A DNA stretch of 64,000 bases, from contig JADJOE010000003.1 of assembly GCA_016713905.1 (NCBI GenBank), forward strand, positions 806,001-870,000, given 5' to 3'. The notes under the pieces are model-generated. The model was not told the origin of the DNA and searched no databases. It saw nothing but the letters and a program-made list of their open reading frames with translations. The stretch's first letter is position 1; each line of letters opens with the position of its first letter. Made by a program: the position numbers and the translations under genes. This document shows positions 33,546 through 42,604 of the stretch, one piece after another. Source of the DNA: Candidatus Vicinibacter proximus (GTDB lineage Bacteria; Bacteroidota; Bacteroidia; Chitinophagales; Saprospiraceae).

Positions 33546-34898
33546 ATGAAATTTTTAAAGACCTACTCCTGGGGATTCTATGCCCTCGTCGGAATGATGC
33601 TTATAACTTCTTGTCAAAAGGAAGTTCCGGTAGTTCCATCCCAAAATCTTGATATTGCCGACAATTCTTTTGTCCGCGAATGGTATGGGCTCAGTGTCGA
33701 TCTCAGTTCTAAATGTAATGGTTATGCTGAGCCAATTGTTGCCAGATCAATGAGTTACATTTCATTTACCATGTATGAAACCTTAATTCAGGGCTTGAAT
33801 GGGTATCAATCTCTACAGGTGAAATTGGATGGATTTAAGGTAACCTTACCACAAGCTGAGCCTGGAAAGAAGTATAATTGGGGTATTGTTGCCAATGAAG
33901 CCACAAGCTTAATGGTGAACAGGATGTATTTACCTTCTGGTTCTTATCTATCTCAAGTGGAAGTGCTTCATAAAAAGTTTGCAGAAAAGTTCTCTTTGGG
34001 TGAAAGCCAAGAAATTATTAACCAGTCGGTAGAATTAGGGAAAGCAATAGGAAATGCGATCTGGGATTTCAGTCTAACGGATAATCAATCCGAAGCTTAT
34101 TTAAACAATTATCCAAGCTCATACATTTTACCAACCGGACCAGGTCAATGGATTCCGACCTCACCGGATTATGCGCCAAGACCATTATTGCCATTTTGGT
34201 CTAAAGTAAGACCGATACTTAATAATAATGTTTACAACACTGGTCTCAGCAAGAAATTAATTTACTCTGATGCACAGAATTCAAATATCTATGCCGAGGC
34301 TGTTGAAGTGTATAATCTGAGTGAGGCGCTAAGTATTGACCAGAAGGAAAGTATTGGTTACTTCAACAGAGAGATGGATCAATCCGCTAATCCTTTAATT
34401 CATAATTTTTTACTGGCCCTTCAATTAGCGAAAGAACAACAACTAAATCTTCCTAAAACATTGGAACTTATGACTTGTCTTTCATTTGCAGCACACGACA
34501 GCTATGTATCTTCTTGGAAATTTAAATATGACCAGAATTTACTTAGAGTGTCATCCTATATCAGACAACACTTGAATCGTTTTTATATACCTCAAATGGG
34601 ATCATTACCTGTACCGGAATTTGTTTCCGAATCTGCAGTGTTGTATAGTTCATCTGCAGAAATTTTATCGAAATATTTTGGGTATAGATTTCCTTTTATG
34701 GATTATACTCAAAAAAATAGAAGTGACCTTAGATCTAAAGTGAGAAGATTTGAATCTTTTACAGATTTTGCTAAAGAAGCTGCTTATACAGATATCTTCG
34801 CAGGCGTTCATTTCAGAACGAGTATCGACGCTGGTTTTGATTTAGGTTATGATATCTCAAGAAATATTTTAAATATTCAATTTCAGGTTAAAAAATAA
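33546..34898 (+). CDS. Vanadium-haloperoxidase/PAP2-like lipoprotein, active site degraded
   Basis: The 450-residue helical protein has a lipoprotein signal (LITSC, Cys23) and follows the vanadium-dependent haloperoxidase family common in Bacteroidota: ARSMSYISFTMYETL at the start, LSFAAHDSYVSSW in the middle. Comparing family motifs, K-x6-R is kept in KYDQNLLR, but the following Pro is Val. The Ser-Gly-His loop with the acid-base His reads S361-E362-S363, and the Arg six residues before the vanadate-ligating His422 is Asp. Catalysis as a haloperoxidase or phosphatase therefore looks unlikely. A strong terminator follows. Confidence 0.75.
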   Translation: MKFLKTYSWGFYALVGMMLITSCQKEVPVVPSQNLDIADNSFVREWYGLSVDLSSKCNGYAEPIVARSMSYISFTMYETLIQGLNGYQSLQVKLDGFKVTLPQAEPGKKYNWGIVANEATSLMVNRMYLPSGSYLSQVEVLHKKFAEKFSLGESQEIINQSVELGKAIGNAIWDFSLTDNQSEAYLNNYPSSYILPTGPGQWIPTSPDYAPRPLLPFWSKVRPILNNNVYNTGLSKKLIYSDAQNSNIYAEAVEVYNLSEALSIDQKESIGYFNREMDQSANPLIHNFLLALQLAKEQQLNLPKTLELMTCLSFAAHDSYVSSWKFKYDQNLLRVSSYIRQHLNRFYIPQMGSLPVPEFVSESAVLYSSSAEILSKYFGYRFPFMDYTQKNRSDLRSKVRRFESFTDFAKEAAYTDIFAGVHFRTSIDAGFDLGYDISRNILNIQFQVKK

Positions 34899-34930
34899 TA
34901 CTTGTAGCTGTTGTAAATTAACCTGAAGTG

Positions 34931-34961
34931 TCCCCTGGTATTTGCCGGGGGATTTTTTTTT
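34931..34961 (+). terminator. Rho-independent terminator
   Basis: TCCCCTGG pairs with CCGGGGGA (8 bp, one G-T wobble) around a 6-nt loop and is followed by nine T. This ends the haloperoxidase-like transcript before the aspartate kinase gene. Confidence 0.85.
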
Positions 34962-35054
34962 ATGAATACCAGCAATTACGAATTTAAATAAGATTCCATA
35001 TGTAATTGACTTAAGTGTTTGAAAAATCCTTTTCTTTGCATTATTTCCAGCATT

Positions 35055-36359
35055 ATGCAAGTATTCAAATTTGGAGGAGCCTCAGTTAAAAATCCCGATG
35101 GGATTAAAAATGTAGGCAATATCATAAAACATTATGGCCTTGGCAAACCACTGATGGTGGTGGTATCTGCTATTGGAAAAACTACCAATCAATTAGAAAA
35201 AGTGGTTTCTGCTAAATTCACAAATATTGACTTAGCAAAAGGTTTGTTAGATGAAATCCGGTTATCACATGAATCATTTATAATTGATTTATTTGGGAAT
35301 TTTCCAGTCGTTTTAGAGGATGAGCTTAATGAACATTTCACAGAAGCAGAATGGGTGATTGAAGAAACGAGGGAAATGTCCTATGACTATGTTTATGATC
35401 AAATTGTATCATTAGGAGAATTAATTTCTTCCAGAATATTGGCAAATTGGTTAATTCATGAAGGTGTAATTGTGGATTGGTTGGATGCAAGATCGTTAAT
35501 CATAACGAATGATACCTGGCGAGAAGGCCGTGTGCTTTGGACAGAAACTAATGAAAGGATTAGAACGGAAGTGTTACCAATTATAACTTCCGGAAAAGTA
35601 GTTTTGACACAAGGATTTATCGGTTCAACTAAAGAGAATAATACTGTAACCTTAGGTAGAGAAGGATCAGATTATACAGCTGCAATTATTTCTGCTGCAT
35701 TGGATGCAGAGGCAATGATCATTTGGAAAGATGTTCCTGGTGTATTGACAGCTGACCCGAAAGTATTTGATAATGTGACAAAAATTGATCGGCTATCTTA
35801 TACAGAGGCTATTGAAATGACGTATTATGGAGCAAAGGTCATTCACCCTAAAACTATTCAGCCATTAGAAAATAAGAATATCCCACTTTTTGTAAAATCC
35901 TTTTTAAAACCTGAGGCTGAGGGTACTTATATTTCTGCAGATCCTGATCCGGAATATCCTCCTATAGTTGTAGTAGAAAAATCACAGGCTTTGATTCACT
36001 TTTCTTCCAAAGATTTATCATTCATTGCGGAACATCACCTTGCGAGATTGTTCAACCTATTTGAAAAACACAGAATTAAGGTTAACATGATGCGAAATAC
36101 AGCCATTTCATTTACTATATGTTCCAACCACGATTCCGTAAAAATTAAAAATCTTTTGTTAGAACTAAAGGATGAGTTTAAAGTGGTTGTTGACCCGGAC
36201 CTTGAACTATATACAGTAAGACATTATAGTGATGCCATGTTGCCAAAATTATTTGAAGAGAAAATAATACTCCTTGAGGAAAGAATTAAAAGTACTGTAC
36301 AATTGGTTGTAAAATATGCCCCAGCAATCATCCACAGAAAATCAGAACACAGTAATTAA
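35055..36359 (+). CDS. Aspartate kinase
   Basis: Aspartate kinase starts the Lys/Thr/Met branch by phosphorylating aspartate. The 434-residue monofunctional enzyme opens with MQVFKFGGASVK (start at ATG 35055, with a non-conserved open extension upstream). It has the catalytic core GFIGSTKENNTVTLGREGSDYTAA near 200 and the YTDP-like stretch DVPGVLTADPKVF, and ends with two ACT regulatory domains from about 305 (LIHFSSKDLSFIAE, KVNMMRNTAISFTI). No homoserine dehydrogenase fusion. Feedback control by an amino acid is likely but the ligand is unknown. Confidence 0.92.
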   Translation: MQVFKFGGASVKNPDGIKNVGNIIKHYGLGKPLMVVVSAIGKTTNQLEKVVSAKFTNIDLAKGLLDEIRLSHESFIIDLFGNFPVVLEDELNEHFTEAEWVIEETREMSYDYVYDQIVSLGELISSRILANWLIHEGVIVDWLDARSLIITNDTWREGRVLWTETNERIRTEVLPIITSGKVVLTQGFIGSTKENNTVTLGREGSDYTAAIISAALDAEAMIIWKDVPGVLTADPKVFDNVTKIDRLSYTEAIEMTYYGAKVIHPKTIQPLENKNIPLFVKSFLKPEAEGTYISADPDPEYPPIVVVEKSQALIHFSSKDLSFIAEHHLARLFNLFEKHRIKVNMMRNTAISFTICSNHDSVKIKNLLLELKDEFKVVVDPDLELYTVRHYSDAMLPKLFEEKIILLEERIKSTVQLVVKYAPAIIHRKSEHSN

Positions 36360-36796
36360 ATTCTTTCAAAAGGAATACTATTATCTAATAGTATGTTTTC
36401 CGCTTCACATGATTCAACAATTGCTACATTGATTATCTTGGCGTCAGGATCTTCAAGGTTACACAAGGTTTCTGAAGCACAAACTTGATCGAGTAATAAT
36501 AATAACTCTGTCTTTGCATCCGGATGTAAAGCTATTTCTGATTTCAGAATTTCATCAAATCTATTTATAATTAGAAGAATATCCTGTTCTTCTATCCATG
36601 ATAAATCTAACAAGCAATCATATAATGCATCCATATTATTTCCAAAATATTTGGGAAATAAAAGGACTTTAGAAAATTCGTCAAATAAAGCTGGAAATGT
36701 ATCACAGTGATTTCCTTCTATCATTCCTATGAAAGAATATTCGAAATCAAGCTTGTCGAGATGATCTCTAAATTCAACTAATTTCAACTTTGGCAT
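36356..36796 (-). CDS. Barstar-family ribonuclease inhibitor
   Basis: The 146-residue cytoplasmic protein has the barstar core: FPKYFGNNMDALYDCLLDLSW near residues 47-67, in which the acidic residues of the barnase-binding helix are kept, and a preceding helix with FPALFDEFSKVLLFP. Barstar blocks the active site of barnase-type RNases. It lies 23 nt downstream of a barnase-like gene on the same strand, so a toxin-inhibitor pair is the natural reading. It overlaps the end of aspartate kinase by 4 nt (convergent). Confidence 0.85.
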   Translation of the reverse strand: MPKLKLVEFRDHLDKLDFEYSFIGMIEGNHCDTFPALFDEFSKVLLFPKYFGNNMDALYDCLLDLSWIEEQDILLIINRFDEILKSEIALHPDAKTELLLLLDQVCASETLCNLEDPDAKIINVAIVESCEAENILLDNSIPFERI

Positions 36797-36819
36797 TAGA
36801 TGCTAATGAATATTTTTCG

Positions 36820-37272
36820 TTATGGATGCGGATAAATTTTAGTAAAGGTACGATAATGATTATTAGTATAGTAAGCAGTGCCATTAGACCCTGTGATTAA
36901 TCTTTCCGGACCACGACTTCTTCCTTTTATTTTTGGATAGATATCCCATTCCCGGTAAATAATGGTGTCATAAACTGTTTTTGGCAATTTATTTTCACGA
37001 TTATAAAATAACCTACCACCCACATATCCAGGCATCGTCCGGTTATTATCTTTTATATAATCTAGTACGATGTAGGCTTGAGCCGGAATCCCGAACTTTC
37101 GCTTAAAGTATGTTCCTGATTGATTTAGAGAATCACCGGAGACAATACCAGAATGAGTTTTTTCCTGGGGTGGAGCAACATCCGTTATGGCTTTATCATG
37201 TTTGCATGAATAAAAAAACAAAAAGGCCGATAGCCAAAAACAAATTTTCTTTAAATAATTGCTGATATTCAC
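36820..37272 (-). CDS. Barnase-like ribonuclease, predicted lipoprotein
   Basis: The 150-residue protein (start GTG 37272, MNISNYL) has a lipoprotein-type signal ending FFYSC, then a Pro/Ser linker and a C-terminal barnase-fold domain. The active-site pattern is preserved: YREWDI (catalytic Glu), RGPERLI (Arg pair) and NHYRTFTKI (catalytic His), with LFYNRENKLP matching the barnase segment before it. The domain is shorter at its N-terminus than B. amyloliquefaciens barnase. An upstream extension in frame overlaps the efflux gene and is rejected. It begins 7 nt after the RND permease stop. Confidence 0.82.
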   Translation of the reverse strand: MNISNYLKKICFWLSAFLFFYSCKHDKAITDVAPPQEKTHSGIVSGDSLNQSGTYFKRKFGIPAQAYIVLDYIKDNNRTMPGYVGGRLFYNRENKLPKTVYDTIIYREWDIYPKIKGRSRGPERLITGSNGTAYYTNNHYRTFTKIYPHP

Positions 37273-37279
37273 CGATTGT

Positions 37280-40200
37280 CTAACGTGATAACGTCTTGCG
37301 GAACCAAGCTCTGGTATTGTATCCCAGCATATACATGGTAGGTACAATGAGCAATGTAAGAAACGTTGATACTATCAAACCAAAAATTATAGTCCAGGCA
37401 AGTGGACCCCAAAACACTACGTTGTCCCCTCCTAAGTAAAACTTTGAATCAAAGTCTGTTAATAGACTACCAAAGTCCATGTTAAGTCCTACTGCTAAAG
37501 GAATCAAACCGAGTATTGCAGAAATTGCCGTTAATATTACTGGAGTAAGTCTGGTGGCACCTCCCTCAACGACTGCTTCTTGTACATCCATACCTCTTAA
37601 TCTTAACTCATCAATAAACTCTAAAAGTAAAATTCCATTTCTCACAACTATTCCGGCAAGTGCAAAAATTCCGACCCCGGTCATAACTACACTTAAGGTG
37701 ATTTTAAATATTCCAAAACCTAAAGCAATACCAATCAAAGAAAATAGAACTGTACTAAATATAATGAATGGCTTTACCACAGAATTAAATTGAGTGACAA
37801 GAATCAGAAACATTAATGCAAGTGCTGCACCAAAGGCTAGACTTAGAAAATCCATTGTCTCTTTTTGTTGTTCTAATTCACCAGTAAAATCTACCTCATA
37901 CCCTTCAGGAATATCCATTTGAGCAACAACGCTCTGAATTTTTGAAACCACGTCGTTTGGGTTAAACCCGGGATTGACATCAGAAGAAAGATTAATTAAT
38001 CTCTTCTGATTTTTACGATTAATTGTGCTTATTGAGTTTCCATATCTTACTTTAGTCAATGAAGATAATGGAACTTGCTTGAATTGTTGGGTAGCCATGT
38101 CCATAAATGCGATGTTAAGATTTAACATGCGCTCTACATTGTTACGGTCTTCTTCCCTCAATCTTAGTTGGATAGGAGCGTCGTCATTTTTATCTCTAAA
38201 TTTTGAAACTTCTTTTCCAAATAATGCGGTCCTGATTTCTACAGCAACCTGTGCAACCGAAATACCTTCTCTTTGCGTTTTCTCTTCATCAATATCGATA
38301 ATGATTTCAGGTTTGCTGATTTGAAAATCCGAAATAAGTTGATCCACTCCCGGGATATTGGCTACTTCAACCTCATCTTTTATTTGTTTGGATAATTTTA
38401 CCAATACATCAAAGTCATCACCACTAATCTCCATATTGATCGCTTTTCCAACGGGAGGACCATTTCTTTCTTTTTCCACTGTAATTTCAGCACCAGCAAT
38501 GCCATGTTTAAATTCTTCCTTTAAAGACTTCAACACCTCAGTGGTTGATTTTCCATTTCGCTCAGCAAATCTCACAAAGGCAACTGAAACCTTACTTTTA
38601 TGCGGGGTAGCCACACGATCTGGATTATCAGGGTCTCCTGCCCCTAAACCAACATTTGAAATTACAGAAGTGACAATTGGATTGCTGTGCCCTATAGTAT
38701 TGAGTACTCTTCCTTCAATAATTTTAGTTACACTGTCCGTCACCGTTGCATCTGTCCCCATAGGCATTTTACAATAGACGAAGGCAAAATTTGGTTCCCC
38801 ATCAGGGAAGGTTTCTATAGGAGGATTAGTAGATAAGTATCCAACCCAAGAAATAATCAAAAATGCAAAAACACCCAAAACTATAAACAAGGGTCGCCAT
38901 CCCTTTATAAAAATGACAAGTGTGTTTTTATAAGAATTTATTACAACTGGCCAAATTTTATCCTGAAACAAAACAATAATTCTTTCAAGAATAAAGTGGT
39001 AGAGTAAGATTAATATTATACAGAGCAATGCAAAATTTCCTAATCCTTTGCCTACACCAAAGTAACCTACAAGTGCAGTGCAAATCAAAAAAATAAAAGA
39101 ATTCTTGTAGGATAACAGAGAAGTCTTTTTATTCGGTTCATCCCTCTTCATGAAAGAGACCGCAAAAACAGGATTCATGACAAATGCCACAAACAAAGAT
39201 GCTCCTAAGGTTATGATTAAAGTGACCGGTAGATTACTCATAAATTTACCAATAATGCCTGGCCAAAAAAGTAAAGGCACAAAAGGCATTAGAGTAGTAA
39301 GCGTCCCGGTGAGTACAGGTATAAAAACTTCACCTGCAGCCAAATTGGCGGCTTTTTGAATGGTTAAATCTTTGTATTTATTGAATATCCTATGTGTGTT
39401 TTCAATAACTACTATTGCATCATCTACGATAATCCCTAACGCCAAGAGAAAAGAGAACAAAACAATAACATTCATGGACATATCGAAAACGGGCATTACC
39501 AAAAATGCAACAAGACAAGAAAGAGGTACAGCCAAACCAACAAAGAATGCGTTGGTAAATCCCATGAAAAACATGAGAACAAATACCACAAATATAAATC
39601 CTAAAATTACTGTATTGATCAAATCATGCAATTGCACCCTGGTATTTTCAGAAGTGTCGCCTGTTACTTTAACGGTGATCCCTTCAGGAAATTTATTCTT
39701 CTTAAAATCTTCAATAATCTCATAAATTTTGTCTGTTGCATTGATTAGATTTTCACCACTTCTTTTAATAACATTCAAAGTCAACACAGCCTTATCATCT
39801 AATCTTGCAAAGTCTTGCTTTTCTTTAAAATTGTCTCTAACCTCCGCTATATCTTTAATAAATACTTGCGTTCCGGTAAAAGATCTGACAACAATATTCT
39901 CTATGTCTGAAGGTTTGCTGAACTCACCAGTGATTCTTAGATTTCTTCTCAGGTCTTGAATCTTTAATTCCCCACCGGAAATATTAAGATTTTGTCTCTG
40001 CAAAGCACCTTCAATATCATTGAAAGTTACACCAGAAAGATTCATTCGGTACATATCTACGTTAACCTGAATTTCTCTTTCAACCCCCCCAACAATATCA
40101 ACACGAGTAATTTCTTTTAGGGTTTCAATTTTATCTTTTAATAATTCAGAATAACCTTTTATTCTGTCCAATGGAAAATCGCCAGCAATATTAATGTTCA

Positions 40201-40642
40201 TGATGGGTAACTCACTAAAATCAAACTCCTGAACCTGTGGGTCATCTTTCAAATCGTTCGGGAGATCTTTTTTAGCCTTGTCAACCGCATCGGAAACCCT
40301 CTGTTTACATACTTTTGGGTCTTGATCAGTATTAAACTCAGCGATAACAAGTGAAAAATCTGAAACGGAATTACTGCTGATTTTTTTAATTCCGTTGATT
40401 GACTTTAGTTGTTTTTCAATGGGTTTGGTGATTAGATTTTCTATGTCTTGTGGGCTGGCACCGGGATAAATAGTTGCAATGGAAACTGTTGGAATTACAA
40501 TATCTGGAAAAAGTTCTTTGGGTGTTTTATTGTAGGCTACAAAACCTGCAAAACAAATCAGGATCGTAATTACGTAAATACTGGTCGAATTCTTAATACA
40601 CCATTTGGTGAATCCCAATTCTTTAATATTGTTTAGTTCCAT
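37280..40642 (-). CDS. RND efflux transporter permease (AcrB/HAE1 type)
   Basis: The 1120-residue proton-driven pump has twelve membrane helices and two large periplasmic loops. Landmarks are TIYPGASPQDIENLITKPIE near 55, the relay acids in LALGIIVDDAIVVIE near 405-415, and GIVVRNGILLLEF in the second half, which correspond to AcrB TM4 and TM10. Together with the membrane-fusion protein upstream it would expel drugs, lipids or bile-like compounds. No outer-membrane TolC gene is in the cluster, so a remote TolC must be shared. Confidence 0.92.
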   Translation of the reverse strand: MELNNIKELGFTKWCIKNSTSIYVITILICFAGFVAYNKTPKELFPDIVIPTVSIATIYPGASPQDIENLITKPIEKQLKSINGIKKISSNSVSDFSLVIAEFNTDQDPKVCKQRVSDAVDKAKKDLPNDLKDDPQVQEFDFSELPIMNINIAGDFPLDRIKGYSELLKDKIETLKEITRVDIVGGVEREIQVNVDMYRMNLSGVTFNDIEGALQRQNLNISGGELKIQDLRRNLRITGEFSKPSDIENIVVRSFTGTQVFIKDIAEVRDNFKEKQDFARLDDKAVLTLNVIKRSGENLINATDKIYEIIEDFKKNKFPEGITVKVTGDTSENTRVQLHDLINTVILGFIFVVFVLMFFMGFTNAFFVGLAVPLSCLVAFLVMPVFDMSMNVIVLFSFLLALGIIVDDAIVVIENTHRIFNKYKDLTIQKAANLAAGEVFIPVLTGTLTTLMPFVPLLFWPGIIGKFMSNLPVTLIITLGASLFVAFVMNPVFAVSFMKRDEPNKKTSLLSYKNSFIFLICTALVGYFGVGKGLGNFALLCIILILLYHFILERIIVLFQDKIWPVVINSYKNTLVIFIKGWRPLFIVLGVFAFLIISWVGYLSTNPPIETFPDGEPNFAFVYCKMPMGTDATVTDSVTKIIEGRVLNTIGHSNPIVTSVISNVGLGAGDPDNPDRVATPHKSKVSVAFVRFAERNGKSTTEVLKSLKEEFKHGIAGAEITVEKERNGPPVGKAINMEISGDDFDVLVKLSKQIKDEVEVANIPGVDQLISDFQISKPEIIIDIDEEKTQREGISVAQVAVEIRTALFGKEVSKFRDKNDDAPIQLRLREEDRNNVERMLNLNIAFMDMATQQFKQVPLSSLTKVRYGNSISTINRKNQKRLINLSSDVNPGFNPNDVVSKIQSVVAQMDIPEGYEVDFTGELEQQKETMDFLSLAFGAALALMFLILVTQFNSVVKPFIIFSTVLFSLIGIALGFGIFKITLSVVMTGVGIFALAGIVVRNGILLLEFIDELRLRGMDVQEAVVEGGATRLTPVILTAISAILGLIPLAVGLNMDFGSLLTDFDSKFYLGGDNVVFWGPLAWTIIFGLIVSTFLTLLIVPTMYMLGYNTRAWFRKTLSR

Positions 40643-40671
40643 AAGATTAAATTGATAGTGAGGCCAATCGT

Positions 40672-41817
40672 TTAATTCTGGATCATTTGCCCATCAACAA
40701 GTTCTGAGTATCCAACGGTAATCAATCGATCACCTTCTTGAAGTCCTGACATTATTACAGATTGACCATTATACTGACTTCCTGCCTTGATGATACGTTT
40801 TTTGGCTAATAACTGACCGTCTTTTTCCTCAGCTACCAATATATAGTCCTCGCCATTGATGCTTTTTTGTATAATATTGGTTGGAACTACCAGAACATTT
40901 TTCTGAATTCCATTATTTATTTTCAATTTAACCAACTGATTTGTTTTTATTGGCAATTTATTCGGTGGAAGATTTGACTCAACAGTAATAGTTCTGTTGT
41001 TCATATTTACAGTTTGTCCAATAAAATCTATTTTACTGTTCAACTCTTTTTCTAAATCAGGGAAGTAAAGTCCTACTTTATCTCCTTTGTGAATTTTTGC
41101 AGAGTAAAGATCACTGATTTTTGCACGAACCGTTAAATCACTGTTATTGACTATACGGATTCCAGCAAAACCAGGAGCTGCTATCTCTCCAATTTTTACT
41201 TTAACTTCATCAACTGTACCATTAACCGGAGCTTTAATGTAAGTCATATTCAATTGTGCCTGAACAGATTTTAATTTCTCTTCTAATTGCTCTTTTTGAT
41301 TTTTTGCCTGCAAATATTGAGCCTCTGAACCAATGTTTTGTTCCCACAAGGATTTTTGTTTGAGGAACATGGTGTTGGCCATTTCCAATCCTGTTTTAAT
41401 TTCTTGCATGCCTTGACGAATTGTGCTTCCATCAAGGACAGCTAAAATTTTACCTTTCGTCACGTAATCTCCCTCCTTGACCAAAATAGATGTCACTATA
41501 GCAGGCATTTGCGGAGCAACTAAAATATTCAATTTAGCATCTACAACACCTTGAACATCAATATATTCATTAAAATTTTGTTTTTTTAAAGTATCCAATC
41601 CAACCAGCTTGGATTTAGATTTTTTGGTTTGAGCAGTGTCGGAACTTGCAATTTGCTTTTCTAACTCTTTGATTCTCAAGTTGTATTCACCCACAAGTTT
41701 GTGCAGTTCGGCAAGTTCTGACGAAGGGTCTTTGGATTGTTTTTCTTTAGGATTGCTACACGAACCGAAAAAAAGGATAGAAATGCTTACAAACGAAATG
41801 GATAATAAGTTTTTCAT
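40672..41817 (-). CDS. RND efflux periplasmic adaptor (membrane fusion) lipoprotein
   Basis: A 381-residue HlyD/AcrA-type adaptor with a lipoprotein signal (FFGSCSNP, Cys20), a short coiled-coil region near residues 35-60, the lipoyl/biotinyl half-motifs VTSILVKEGDYVTKGKILAVLDG and YIKAPVNGTVDEVKVKIGE, and a beta-barrel C-terminal part (VIMSGLQEGDRLITVGYSEL). It precedes the RND permease by 29 nt. A palindrome upstream (41872-41890) may be its operator. Confidence 0.9.
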   Translation of the reverse strand: MKNLLSISFVSISILFFGSCSNPKEKQSKDPSSELAELHKLVGEYNLRIKELEKQIASSDTAQTKKSKSKLVGLDTLKKQNFNEYIDVQGVVDAKLNILVAPQMPAIVTSILVKEGDYVTKGKILAVLDGSTIRQGMQEIKTGLEMANTMFLKQKSLWEQNIGSEAQYLQAKNQKEQLEEKLKSVQAQLNMTYIKAPVNGTVDEVKVKIGEIAAPGFAGIRIVNNSDLTVRAKISDLYSAKIHKGDKVGLYFPDLEKELNSKIDFIGQTVNMNNRTITVESNLPPNKLPIKTNQLVKLKINNGIQKNVLVVPTNIIQKSINGEDYILVAEEKDGQLLAKKRIIKAGSQYNGQSVIMSGLQEGDRLITVGYSELVDGQMIQN

Positions 41818-41871
41818 AAAAATCAGAGATTATAAGGAACGAAACATAAACGTCTTAAATAAATAATGGTT

Positions 41872-41890
41872 TTAATTCTGCAGGAATTAA
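41872..41890. promoter_or_regulatory. Palindrome upstream of the RND operon
   Basis: TTAATTC (41872-41878) and GAATTAA (41884-41890) flank a 5-nt spacer TGCAG, about 55 nt upstream of the adaptor start. The size fits a dimeric regulator such as TetR or MarR, but no regulator gene is adjacent and the arms are AT-rich. Confidence 0.35.
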
Positions 41891-41991
41891 TTCAAAAGTC
41901 GATTATATGATCAGATTTTAAAGTGATTTTAGGAATCTATTAACAATATTATTAGGGCTATTTAGAAAGAGGATGGAACTTAATACCAAAA

Positions 41992-42477
41992 TTACTCATC
42001 AGAATCATCAAAGAAAATAGGATCAAGCATTGGCAGACCAATGTAAATATTTTCGTCGGAATTCACAGACATCATTCTTAAAAAACCACCGGAAGCTTTT
42101 GCAATATGTTCGGCATAGGACAAAAGACTATCATAAATTTGAGAAGCAAGTTGAATATTAAGCTTTGCAAGAATGGGGTTTAATTGACTTAACTCTTTTG
42201 AAATCAATTGATTCCTTTTTTCTGTATTTTGAGGAAATCTTTGAATAGTACTTTCCAGTAATGAAGAAAAATTTAACTCCAATTCTTGATAAAGTGGCTT
42301 TAAATCAATAGTATTTGCAAAGGATCTAATTTTTACAATCTTATTTGCCCATTCTTTTTCTTTAAGGTCAATTTGACCATCCGCTCCAGCAATCAATACT
42401 GCTACAAGAGGGACGGAATTAATGAGCAAATTATATTCATTATCTGATAAAGATCGGAAAGCGCCTGATTTTGTCAT
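41992..42477 (-). CDS. TerB-like conserved protein
   Basis: The 161-residue soluble helical protein contains PLVAVLIAGADGQIDLKEKEWA near residues 23-44, reminiscent of the metal-binding acidic loop of TerB-like proteins, and an acidic C-terminal tail (LDPIFFDDSDE). Conservation across Bacteroidota is my recollection only. Function unknown. Divergent from mutS. Confidence 0.6.
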   Translation of the reverse strand: MTKSGAFRSLSDNEYNLLINSVPLVAVLIAGADGQIDLKEKEWANKIVKIRSFANTIDLKPLYQELELNFSSLLESTIQRFPQNTEKRNQLISKELSQLNPILAKLNIQLASQIYDSLLSYAEHIAKASGGFLRMMSVNSDENIYIGLPMLDPIFFDDSDE

Positions 42478-42579
42478 TGTCCTTTTAATTAATGAAGCTC
42501 AAATTTAATAAAAACAGCAGATGTACCAAGGTAGTGGTATTTTTTTTTGAATATAAAATATTTATATACATGTACACCA

Positions 42580-42587
42580 TATCTTTG
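42580..42587 (+). promoter_or_regulatory. Promoter -7 box of mutS
   Basis: TATCTTTG is an exact TAnnTTTG match 17 nt before the GTG at 42605. Confidence 0.5.
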
Positions 42588-42604
42588 TCCTAAAGCCTTA
42601 AATT

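Noticed and set aside
38025..39959. Several plus-strand open frames opposite the RND permease
   Set aside because: Ser/Thr/Ile-rich antisense translations typical of shadows of a long membrane-protein gene.
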